A DNA stretch of 64,000 nucleotides from Isoetes taiwanensis (Eukaryota > Streptophyta > Lycopodiopsida > Isoetales > Isoetaceae). Under the pieces are notes generated by a model that saw only the letters and a list, made by a program, of their open reading frames with translations, was not told where the DNA came from and ran no database searches. The DNA lies in NCBI GenBank assembly GCA_021234155.1, contig JAJEKV010000563.1, positions 1-64,000 on the forward strand, written 5' to 3'. A program made the translations under genes and the position numbers. Shown here one piece after another: positions 47,067 to 57,199 of this stretch (its first letter is position 1; every line of letters starts with the position of its first letter).

Positions 47067-47848
47067 CTAGAATGCCTTTTCGCAATCAGCTGCCTCTGAA
47101 GTAAGTTCTTCCATGACCTTACGACCATCTCCTTCTTTACTCTCTAAAAACTCAGACTTGATTGTGCCACCTATTTCTGACGTTAGCTTCAATACAATAT
47201 TCTCCTTTTCATCGTCTTGTCCACAACTTGCAAAAGTGAAGTCCCTTGTGTTGTCAGTTACTTGCGTATCAGTTTTAAAACCTAGCAGGTTATGGCTCAG
47301 AACTTTTGGTACAGTTACAATAAGAACCTCGTCTTCATAGATTGCACTAGATGCCTCTGGAGATGTATATGGTGGTAACCGAAACCTCCAACAGTCTACC
47401 TCCATGTCCTTCAATGCAGAGACTAAGTCCTCTGCCCCTGCAATTACAACCTTAACTGCTCCAGGAACTATTTCCAACACTTGGGTCCTGACTTCTTCTG
47501 CAACTAGCCCCGATTGTTGAAGCTCAAAAGTGTAACAGTCTGCAGTTTCATGCACTTCCACTGGGGCTTCCGAATGAAAAGGAAGCTCTAGAACTTTTGC
47601 AAATAAATGAGGCATTCGTCTCAATTTTTTGCATCTATTCACAGATCCCCTTCTTCCTGCGGGCAAGTCACAAACATTGTGCCTCTTTGGTGGGTAAGGA
47701 TGCACTTTAGAAACGGTCATCTTTGCAAAAACTGTGTCCAAGCAATAGTTTGATTTATGGCAGTCTGCCTAGGTCCTCAAAACTTCAAACATATTCCGTG
47801 CTCTAAAATTGAAGATAAAATATACCAATACTCACCTCCGGAGTTCAT
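47067..47848 (-). CDS. HSP20-like (alpha-crystallin domain) protein, two exons
   Basis: Exon 1 supplies ATG at 47848 and 13 coding bases, ending GGAG|GTGAGT. A 71-base intron (47765-47835) ends GGCAG. Exon 2 (47764-47067) continues in frame to a stop, giving 236 residues. The join reads MNSGDCHKSNYCLDTVFAKM. If the first exon were ignored, the next Met would be at 47720. Residues about 50-160 form an alpha-crystallin fold: LFAKVLELPFHSEAPVEVHE, then CYTFELQQ, WRFRLPPYTSPEASSAIYED, and VLIVTVPK, the last matching the conserved V/I-x-V beta-strand end. The E-L-P-F start and WRFRLP block match a plant-specific HSP20-like family, not classical cytosolic small HSPs. The Glu/Lys-rich tail (residues 185-236) is variable. 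The likely role is chaperone-like, in cytosol or nucleus; no targeting signal is seen. The frame is undamaged. Confidence 0.8.
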
Positions 47849-48702
47849 ACAAAGTGAGGCATCAACATTCGTAAGGCGACAGCGACGGAAGGAAAGCCCC
47901 AGGAAAGATCTAGACAAAGGTACCTCATGTTAAACTGATTATTACCCTTCCAGGTCACCACATGCCATGTCATCCCCAAACAAAAAGGTTAGATTATCTA
48001 ATTATAAAAAATAGAGCTGGTAATCTTTGTGCCTTCAATTATATCGAAACTAAGCAGCGAAATCACTAACTAAAGAACATCATCACAAGCCATTGATAAG
48101 TTCATTGAATGAAAATGATATTAGCAATGCCAAACTCAAGCACTGGGTGTTGATTAAGGGCATGTCAATTCCGACATGGCCTTGCCAGATAACATTTGCA
48201 TGATACAGAAGAAGATTCTTGCCATTTAAGATGCCCAACCTCCCCCCAAGCATAATCTAATGCATAAGTTCAAGAAAGTAGAATCTAAGTAAAATGAAGA
48301 GTTTGTATGACCCACGCAATCATCCATTTATGTATTTTATTAGAAAGTCTCTAAGGTTGTGGCTTATCCTATTTGTATTTCATATAAGAGAATGCCCAAC
48401 ATTCTGGGCGTGGAAATCTCGCCGACACACGTGGCTAACACGCCCATTATGTTGCCCAAAAGGGCATCACTTTTATGTGGAAGCAACTTTCATCAAATTC
48501 AATGTGACGTGTCGCTTTCTTATTGGTGAAAAACAAAAAAGAAACTTGTGTAGAATGTATGGGGGGATGGAAACTAGGGGATTGGATTCCAAGGGGGCTT
48601 GCAACCAGCGAGAGCCAGGAGGGGGTCCTGGAATCAGCGACCTGGTTTCATCCCCCCACAACATGGCAACTGGGGAGGACGAAATTTAGCTTCTGATTAC
48701 CT
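47849..48702. promoter_or_regulatory. Upstream region of the HSP20-like gene
   Basis: This lies upstream of the minus-strand gene. An ABRE/G-box-like core (acacgtggct) is at about 48425-48434, roughly 580 bases before the ATG. I do not see a heat-shock element array (nGAAnnTTCn) or a clear TATA box. A plus-strand frame over 48294-48689 has no recognisable domain and overlaps this region, so I treat it as chance. Confidence 0.35.
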
Positions 48703-49797
48703 GTTGATTACATTTTTTTTTTTTTTTTTTTGGAGGCAAGGTGTTTTTCTATTAATATAAAAATGTTACAGTCTTGATCTCCTAGGATCAGATAGGAAGA
48801 CGAAGAATAAGCACATTAAAGCCCTTCTGGCCTGATAAATAGTATGCTCAAGAAGCTTACTTACATTAGTAACTTGGTGAGAGAGTACAATTAACAGATC
48901 ATAAAAACTTCTTTCTCAAGACTTGTGCAACCATTTAGACACGTAAGCAAAGGATTACGTAAAACCTCTGAAGTGTAATGGAGTCCTCCAATTTGCCCTC
49001 AAGCAATAATAGTACTCGAGGTTAACACAGGCATATCAGAACCTAGTCTAAGGTCGCAAACATAGCAAAGATGCTCATGATAAATGTTCAAGCATAGCAG
49101 TACTTGAAACATTTTCAATCCCTAGCAAGCAAAAATTAGAGAACACGAGATACCAAAAGAGTCCCATACCTCCCAAAGTATATCATGCGCCTTTAGCAAT
49201 TTGCATTGTCGGGGATTATCTTACGCAAACTTGCTAGTTACGGGGAAAAAGGTGATTGCTAAGCATCAATAGGAAGAAAAAAATCAAGCGTTTCTTAACC
49301 GATCGCCAAATAAGCGATGCTTCCGCTAGCAAGGAAAGAAGCTAAGCGGACTTGAAGATGCTTTTCTTCAAAAAGCAGTATGATATTCCCCCGGCTGAAT
49401 TTGCATATCCAAATCCTACTTTACATAATCTGAAGTTTCTATCTCCTTCGCTTTATAGGCCAGAATCCCCATGTGTTGGGCTTACCCTTTCAGCGTGTCT
49501 AGAAGAGACATAGTGAGCATACAATCAAAAGAAAAGTTTGTATGCTACCAAATGAAGATGCCACGTTAGTGGATTATCAGAAACAACTGATTATGGCCGC
49601 CTGAAAGAAGGAAGGTTACACGCAACTAGCAGATACAATGACCGTTCTTGAGAAGGCTGAACAAAACCAAGTCCTGCTAGCACTAGAAAAAGTTGCTGCT
49701 TGCACCATAGTCCGGTGGCCTGGGGCGGCAAGAAGGGGAGGCGGCCGCCTGCCCTAGCCGCTTCCGCCCAACCGTTTCATTTCTTCGTTGATTACAT
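48703..49797 (-). mobile_element. PolyA retroposon (5'-truncated LINE type) with TSD
   Basis: The direct repeat gttgattacat occurs at 48703-48713 and 49787-49797. Next to the left copy is a run of 19 T (48713-48731), i.e. a polyA tail on the minus strand, so the element reads leftward. The last bases before the tail are AAAACACCTTGCCTCC. Body length is about 1.07 kb. The start is GC-rich (gcggccgcc tract near 49740). No intact frame or RT motif is seen, so it is either a strongly 5'-truncated LINE or another retroposed transcript. The 11-bp target duplication is perfect, arguing for a relatively recent insertion. Confidence 0.75.
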
Positions 49798-49799
49798 GT

Positions 49800-51050
49800 T
49801 GAGCGGAATTGGAGCATGGTTTTCCATTTCGCTGACGAAATGAGCTCTCATGTTGCCATATTGTGACTAGAATGTCACTTAACAACAGAATATAAAGCAA
49901 ACTACAATTTATTGACAAAAATATTTGCCACGTGTCCTTACAGGATTGGACACCTTGGCTGAATTTAATGCAAGTTGCTTTCATGGATTTCGGGTTTACT
50001 GTTCGTCATAACGGTAGGGGTGGGCCTTGGGTTTTATGTTCAATGGTTTTGGGTCGAGGTGTGGATCGTCTTGTCTGGTTCTTCTCAAACTAACATGACA
50101 TGGTTATATATGCCTAAGCATTATTCTGTGTTTGATTTTTTATTTTGTTTTGGGGTTCTTTGGATATGGCGCTATCTCTTCCTAATAAAGAAGATTAATA
50201 CCCCCAAGAAATCACAACCATTGACATTAATTAAATACCCATTGATTCCCCTGTTGTTTTGGTGCACAAGTTGGCTCGGACCGGAGCGCCGAAGTATGTG
50301 ACCCGTGAAAGTACACAAACAATATATGTTATTGGCGGATACTACTTATTGGCAATGGTTGGGCTAAGATTTTGCCGTAAGTATGTTTGTACTCCAATAC
50401 ATCTCGAACGAAAATTCACCAAAACACAAGGAGGAATATTTTTTAAGTCAATGATTATTATACATTTTAATTAATTTCACTAGTTGTTATGTGTTGGGTG
50501 CTATGCTATGTACAGAAAATTTTCGGGTCCGAATTGCAGGGCCAAATCACAAGTGTTCAAAGGTGTGTATGTACTCAATATATAGATAACATCTAGAATA
50601 CTTCAAATGTTTTAGAAGAACTCAAGTTGTAGATATACACCAAATAGCAAAGGACAAAAATGCTTCAACAAGAATTGAATTGAATGAATGGAATGGATTT
50701 TTATCGTCTACGTAGACCGATTGGTCTATGGGCCCAATCAAAAGAGCATGGTATAATAGAATTTGGTTGCACCGAAGCCACAAGCGCATCAGGCAGCACT
50801 TACCGCCGCCTCACCCTCGGAGTCCCAGACTTCCCCCAGTAACCCCCTGGGTCTCAAATCTTCGATTCTTAAATACTCCATCATTTTGCAAACTGATGGG
50901 TTTTCCTTGAAGCCCAAGGGCCGAAATTGGGAATTCACCATTCTGCAGGTCGAATCAGATCCCTAAAGAATCAGATCGATGGCCTGGGAGGCCATCCGAC
51001 TGCTATCCAGGAATAAAGCATCTTCATTGCCGGGTAGAAGCATGAAAGGG
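49800..51050. other. Spacer with the GGTC-motif module
   Basis: No gene is recognised. At about 50670-50745 lies the second copy of the module described at 22140 (gaatggaatgg run, tctacgtagaccgattggtc, tatgggccca). A plus-strand frame at 49975-50301 is hydrophobic (LLFVITVGVGLGFYVQWFWV) but has no family match that I can see, and the sequence around it is degenerate. Confidence 0.35.
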
Positions 51051-51059
51051 TGGGCAAAA

Positions 51060-53170
51060 AAAGTGCTAGTATTTTACATTTACAAATTCAAAATGTAAGG
51101 AAATCCCCCCCCTCCCCCCCCAAAATTATTATTCTTGGAATGAATCATTAATAGGGCAAATAATTTTGAACTCTCCTCCTGCTCTCTGTTCAACCTCCCT
51201 CCCGCTCGAACCTCCATAGCCGAAAGCTTGACATCCATATTCGAACCTCCATAGCCAAGATCAGGACCTCCATAGCCAAAAGCTTGCATTTTCAGAGAGC
51301 TGAAAGCACCAGGGAACAGAACATGATGAAGCAGCTTGGAACAAAGACATCTCCAAGGAAATCTCCTCGCAACAAACCTGTAAAGCCCATGCCAAGGTCT
51401 CCCACTAGAACTGCCTGAAAACTCATGAGTGGGTCTTCTTCAGATCGGGAGGTCTTGCTTGTCACCGAGTTTGACAAGGTAAGCATCAGCGGCTTTAGGA
51501 GCAACAATTTTGATAGCATGTTTCGGGGCTAGTGCAAATAGTCTGGGATATTTGGGGTTGAAGCCCCTATTTGTTAGGGGTTATCAAGAGTGCGAGGATT
51601 AAGCCTATTTGGATGGCGATTTTTTTCCGCGGTATGAGCACGTTTTTGTAGGAAGGACATTGCAAATCATCACATTCCATTGTATTTTGCCAGAGCATAT
51701 GCACTTCATTACAAAGGAGTAAGCATTGATTGGGATGAGGTGAAAGCAAGTGCAAGTCTTCATTCAAAAGGCTCTCAAAAAGAATCGACTGGCGGAGAAT
51801 TAGCTTCTGAAAGTCTTTTAATGTTAAAGCTATTAGAAGTATGCCTCAGGTAGAATTGGGGCAGCGGTTGGAAATGATGAAAAGGTGGAGGGAAAGAAGA
51901 GCATTAAATTCCGCCCTCCATGCTTGATGAAATCTGAGACTTTAAAAGAGAAAAGGAAAACAATGGAAATTGAACTGTTGAAGCATGATAGTGATAAGAG
52001 CTTCTTGACAAGACTTGTGCGTAATAAAGATGCAAAAATATGTGAGCTTGATTCAGCATTATGGCAGGTTTAAAAGCAAGCGGGGAAGCCAATCGATGTG
52101 CAAATGGCTTTGGCATCCCATTTAGAGGAGGAGAAATCAAGTTATATTGCTGACTTAGATGCTCTAATGATTCCCATTGATTGTTTAAAGGCTGATTTGC
52201 AAGAATTAGAAGTCGCCATTGAAAAAATCAGCAAGGATATGGAAGTTAATTCCAAGCTGCGAGAATAGAATAAAGGAGATGACTAAGCATTTGGAAAGAT
52301 CAGACCCGATAGGCTGCAGCCAGCTCCCATACTCGCAAAGAAGACGCCTTGGCTTCATCCTCACATATTATCAATACTTGCAGCAGCTGCAATGATTGCT
52401 TTGACTCGACCATGGTAATATCTCCACTTTGTGGTCATACATATTGTCTATTTTGTTTTGTATTCAGGGTTTCAACGACAAATACATGTGTACATGATTG
52501 TTCATGGTTCGAGGACTGCAAGTAACCGCTTTTAGAAATCCCTTACTCAAGGTACATCTATTTCTATTTTCATTACATAATTAGTTTGAGTGTACTTAGA
52601 TGTAGTTAGTTTCCATCATGTACATAACTATATTAGCATTTGATTTGGCGTGGTTTTGTCTTTCTTTTAAAGAGAAAATGTATTTGCTTCTATTCTTTAC
52701 ATTTACATGTGCCACGAAGTGTTTTTACGAATTCCTTTATAGGGTGTATTAATAGGGTGTATTGCATATGATCAGACTTTGCATTTACATGTGATCGAGA
52801 AATGCATATGAATTTAGTATTTGACTTTCCTTTACATTCAATCTTTGAATGATGTATTTGATAGGGTGTATTGATAAAATATTTTGTTCTTTACATTTTA
52901 CATATGTTAAAATGCATTTAAATTTAGTATTTGGTTTTCCTTTACATTCGATAGCTATGCACACTAATGTATTTCTATTTTGTCGTTACATTATATTGAG
53001 AAAGTTTGCACTGTAGTAAAAACCTACTTGCATGTAATTAACATTTGTTCTTTTTTTGATTTGCATCGATTGTTTTTTTTCTTTGATTTTGCTTCTATCT
53101 ACTCTACATCTCCCCTTGATTCCGAATCAAGTGTTTACATTCTTATTTGCTTATGATCCCAATTGTGTCA
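51060..53170. other. Unassigned region with coiled-coil-like reading
   Basis: On the plus strand, 51885-52073 and the next frame to about 52270 read like a coiled coil (LKEKRKTMEIELLKHDSDKS, then LEEEKSSYIADLDAL, ELEVAIEKISKDMEVNSKL), broken by stops at 52071 and about 52266. A short hydrophobic stretch (HILSILAAAAMIALT) follows at about 52360-52410. On the minus strand near 51190-51290 the tripeptide-like unit GYGG repeats (AFGYGGPDLGYGG). These may belong to the relic that continues with the Ulp1 domain, but no family can be named. Confidence 0.3.
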
Positions 53171-53176
53171 ATGCAG

Positions 53177-55000
53177 ATATGGGTAGTATCAAGAAAGCAA
53201 GAAGTAAAACTGCGGGTAAACTAAACAATTCATGTTTCGTGCACTATGCTTAAGTTCTGAATATAGCAAAATCTTATGTTGTAGGTGAAAAGAAGGATGT
53301 TGTTGGGAAGGGGTTGCATTTACTATTCTCAGACATCCCAATTGCTGAACCTGGCACAAAAGATGCTGTTGCTATCGATGTCGGAAGTCCATCCACATCT
53401 ACATCACCTTTGAGAATTGCAACAACTCATAAGCAATCAGTGCAGGATTTGGAGACCGAGGGGTACTTGGATAAAACTTCAGAAATTGTGGAAGGTAGGG
53501 TGATTGCATTCTGATTACATTAAGATTGCATATGTTGTAGTTAGAGTTCACTAATGTTCAATATTTTGCAGCAGAGGTTGTTTTCCAAAAAGAGATCCCA
53601 ATTTTTTGAAGCCAGCTTGCTATTATTAAAACAACAAATGTGAAAAGCCCGGAAAGTAATTCTCTCTCCTTTTCGGGTTTCTTTTTTTTTGTATTTTGAA
53701 ACTTACGTTGGCGTGTTTTACGATAAAGTTATGAAGATGTTGGTGGCGACATTGAAACTTGATCTGAAATTTCTGCTGTTGAAGTTCAAGTTGAGGAAAA
53801 GTCTTGTTCTTTGGCAGGTGCGTGTTTCTTTTTTTGTCTTGCTTTCAAAACATTAGAATGAAGCACTTTCTTTACTTGAGGAGAGACTTGCGGACGATTC
53901 AATGGAGCTAGATGATGTTGAAGTAGCCTTGGAGATTGCAGACCAAGGCAAGTACTAAATTTATGGTCAAAGGCGATGCCAAAGCAATTTGGAAAAAGAG
54001 AGTGCAAACCGGAGTAGGGACATCCGTACAAAAGCGGTAATTGCTAGCTTACATTTACTTAGTTAAACTTCAGTAGCTTATTAGATTTTACTCGTTTTAC
54101 AGGTCTAAACCACTAGAAACAGAGATTGGAAGGTATCAATTTATGCTTTATTGTCATGGATCAATTGTTAATATGACACTAACATCTTGGATCTGACAAC
54201 AGAAATGATGACAAGGATAAACTTATGGAATTCACGCCATTCAAGAACCTGTCCACGGCTGAAATGAAAGTGGTTGCATTTGACGTAGCAATTTTATGTG
54301 CAACTAACTCTAAAATGAGTAGCCGCTTAGTGGATCTTTATGGCAGGTAATAACCTGGTTGTAACCGAGCTGTATTTGTTGCTATTCCTTGTCTCTAATA
54401 TTAACCTTAATCTAATTGTGTGCTTGCATGAGACATTGCCTTCCGAAAGTGGAAGAGCAAAATCTTTTTTATCCCCGCTTACAACTATATAAGGTTTAGA
54501 GAAGCTACCCAAGAAGAAAAAGAAAGGGTGAATCAGCTGAAGGATCACCCACCATCATTGAAATAGTGAAATCAGGGATGAAGGGGATTGTGATAGCTAA
54601 ATGCCATCATATCCTTGCACCTATCCTTGAGAATGTCCATTTTGTAATGTTGTTTTACGCTTTCGCACCATCGATTCCAAGATCCTACTGCACCAAACAA
54701 TTCACGCCTTGAATCCTCTTACGAGGGTTATCGATTTAACGAGAAAGCAATCAAAGGGTATGTAATACTTTAAGTTGTTGCTTTGCTTTTTTTTGCTATT
54801 TGATACCGCTAAATTTTGTGATATGTAGGTTTTGACACACAAATGTTAACCCTATCGATCGGTCAAGTATCTAGAGGTGTCGATTTCATGAAGAGAAATA
54901 ATGTTAATTGGATTCAGCAAGTAGAGGTGCCACAGCAGCCCGATTTAATATCATGTGGTGTCTCTGGTAGAGATATGGAAGTAAGTTGTATGCCTTCCCT
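53177..55000 (+). pseudogene. Ulp1-like (C48) cysteine protease relic
   Basis: Exon-like pieces with splice signals are seen at 53177-53213 (MGSIKKARSKTA), 53284-53495 (GEKKDVVGKGLHLL..., donor GAAG|GTAGGG) and about 54206-54347 (DKLMEFTPFKNLS...DLYGR|GTAATA). The domain itself follows: KCHHILAPILENVHF (about 54600-54645; the usual IPI/V-N-x-x-x-HW position), ILLHQTIHALNP (54681-54716), NWIQQVEVPQQPDLISCGV (54905-54961) with the catalytic Cys in the SCG motif, and a final donor GAA|GTAAGT. This is the Ulp1/SENP fold. The N-terminal pieces do not match cellular Ulp1, so it is probably one of the transposon-carried Ulp1 genes common in plant DNA transposons (for example Kaonashi-type MULEs). 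Stops within exons mark it as dead. Confidence 0.6.
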
Positions 55001-55176
55001 TGTATATCCTGCATCTCATGTTCCTTTAAATATTTCTAACCTTATTTATGGATGTCACAAATTACATCTAAATGGTTCTCTCATGAATACACCCTGTCAC
55101 GACGACAATTTCTAATAGATGCTTTGGTCACGCATTGTGATGCCAATCCGAAAGAACGTAGAAATCAGCCCTCCTC

Positions 55177-55482
55177 GATTTCGATTTAAAGAAACTTCGA
55201 TTTCGATTTATGGTTGATGCACGATAGAGGAAGATAGGGGAACAAAATTTGAGCTGATCATCACCGAGTATCGATTTTGCAAGATGAACTATGTAACAGG
55301 GCTTTATATCTATATATTTTTGTTCACATTTTTGTGAACATTTCCTATCATAAGGAATGTGTAAATGGAAAGATACTCTAGGATAGTATACTTTATGACT
55401 ATGCATAAGTTATAATTATGAATACAAAAAACACCTTACCTCTAAAAAAAAAAAAAAAAAAAAGATTTCGATTTAGAGAAGC
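55177..55482 (+). mobile_element. Short polyA retroposon, LINE 3' fragment
   Basis: The word gatttcgattta plus [a/g]agaa[a/g]c occurs at 55177-55195 and right after a run of 20 A (55444-55463) at 55464-55482, as a 19-bp imperfect target duplication. Between them is a body of about 250 bp ending AAAACACCTTACCTCT before the polyA. That terminal word differs by two bases from the 3' end of the retroposon at 48.7 kb, so both belong to one family. It is far too short to code and is read as a heavily 5'-truncated copy. Confidence 0.72.
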
Positions 55483-55549
55483 CTTGTACCCTTTTTGGTC
55501 AATCAAAACAAGTTATTTGATTGTTTTCGAGTGATATGTTTTGTGACCT

Positions 55550-55690
55550 TGTACCACACCACCACCCCTCCACCACCACCACCACACTCCACCACCGCGA
55601 CATCACACCACAATCCACAACACCACACCACCACCACCACACCCCACCACACTCTACCACACCACACCACACACCACCACCACCTATGCA
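55550..55690. repeat. (CCA)n/(CAC)n microsatellite
   Basis: An imperfect ACC/CACA-rich array of about 140 bp. All long frames here (proline/threonine or tryptophan/glycine rich) are artefacts of the repeat. Confidence 0.92.
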
Positions 55691-55856
55691 TATTGTGTTT
55701 GGTAAAGCGTGAGTCAACAATTTGAAAGTAAGTGTGAATCACCCCCCTTTGTTACATGTTTGACTTTCATTGACCAACATGTTTGACATAACGGGAACTG
55801 CATACCAAGAGATTGGTAAAGTTCCCTTGGTAAAATGTATATGAGATCAATATAGA

Positions 55857-56045
55857 GATAACAAGGAATATTCCTTATTACCTTGAAAGAAATATTCCTT
55901 ATTGCATTGAAAGGAATATTCCTTAGTGCCAAGTTATCAGGAATATTTTTTATTACCTTCAAAGGAATATTCTTTAGTTTGTTTAAGTGCACCCATAGTT
56001 ACAAGGAATATTCCTTATTACATTGAAATGAATATTCCTCATTGA
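55857..56045. repeat. AGGAATATTCCT palindrome array
   Basis: The 12-bp palindrome aggaatattcct (perfect or with one or two changes) occurs at about 55865, 55890, 55912, 55938, 55962, 56004 and 56029, joined by ttattaccttga- or ttattgcattga-like linkers. The period is about 24-26 bp in the best part, with a unique gap at 55980-56000. It forms a tandem array of self-complementary units. Confidence 0.75.
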
Positions 56046-57195
56046 GTATAGCCCTTTCATTTGAGCTAGGCTTGTGGGATATATGCCGACAACAACCATT
56101 GGCCAATTGGGTTGAGAAAAAAAAGAGGACGATGGGAAAGATTTTGAGAAACGGATGTTGATGTATTTTGGCAGAATGTCCAATCAGGTTAAGGAACAAA
56201 TCATTGGCATGGTACGAGCCATATCAGAAACAGGGGAGAAGGGAATAGACAGGGATAAAAATTCCTTTTTTACCTGTGGTGACTAGTTGATTCCGATGGC
56301 GGGAGGAGATCGAACGACTAGATCACAATCCATATCCCCAATTCAAATGCAAACTCACCCGGGCACCCGATTCTTGAGGAGATCAATGCTTAAACAGGGG
56401 AAACCAATTGAACAAAATCAAACGAGAGGCGCGATCACGAAGTTCGAGAGGTACTCCTATTCTTAAACATGTTTTTGTTCCTAATTTAATAATTGCTTAT
56501 GATGTTCTACACGGATGCACAGAGGAGACTTAACAATGTTGGAAGCATGGATCGAGCTATGGGAGTAGCAGCAGACAAGGAGGATGAGGAATCCCAATTA
56601 TCTCAAGCAGAACTAGAAAGTATTCTAATTCAACTTAAACGAAAGTTGTATGCAAAAGCAATCAACAAAGTCTTTGAAAAGGGCTGAGGTTTGGAGATTC
56701 AATAGCCTCAAACCATACTTTACCAATCTCTATCATAAATGGCAATGGCGAGAAGCACATGTCTTGCTTCGTTAGATTTCACTAACTTCCAAACAAACAT
56801 CCCGACACTCTTCTCACAATTTTGAGAATGGGACCATTGCTGATCTCACTTTGGAGGACCGGATGGATGAATCTTGAGTCTTGAATCTTGAATCCCAATA
56901 CCTTACGCTACGGTGTTTTTCTGACTTGCACTAAGTATAAATGTCTTGGAACTATATAAACAATATATTAATGTTTGTGTTTTAATCGGTTCATGGATCC
57001 ATTTTATAAGGACCATGACTTTTGGACAATATGCTTGGACATAAAAATATTTTTCGATTACATGAATATCACATTCGATTACATTCGGTTTGCAAGTCCA
57101 TGCCTTAGTGCATAGAAAAGTTACTTCAACAACGGGTTAGCATTATTATGAGATTCTACAATCTCGGCAAATTTCCCAAAGAACATTTCATGCCA
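56046..57195. other. Spacer
   Basis: Short exon-like plus frame at 56493-56687 (starts MLMMFYTDAQRRLNNV, acidic and Gln/Leu-rich, ends FEKG) with no domain that I recognise. It lies between the Ulp1 relic and the transposase-like relic and may belong to one of them. The rest has no feature. Confidence 0.35.
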
Positions 57196-57199
57196 ATAG

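Noticed and set aside
48294-48689. 131-codon plus-strand frame upstream of the HSP20-like gene
   Set aside because: No family resemblance, mixed codon use, and it sits between a promoter region and a retroposon.
49200-49780. Possible mitochondrial or plastid insert (GC-shifted, organelle-like wording)
   Set aside because: The stretch lies wholly inside the 48.7-49.8 kb retroposon bounded by a target duplication and polyA, which explains the composition shift.
55495-55742. Long Pro/Thr- and Trp/Gly-rich open frames
   Set aside because: They are translations of the CCA/CAC microsatellite on both strands, not genes.
55840-56050. CRISPR-like array (short repeats at even spacing)
   Set aside because: The linkers are themselves similar to each other and the units are palindromic tandem repeats in a plant genome; there are no unique spacers or cas genes.
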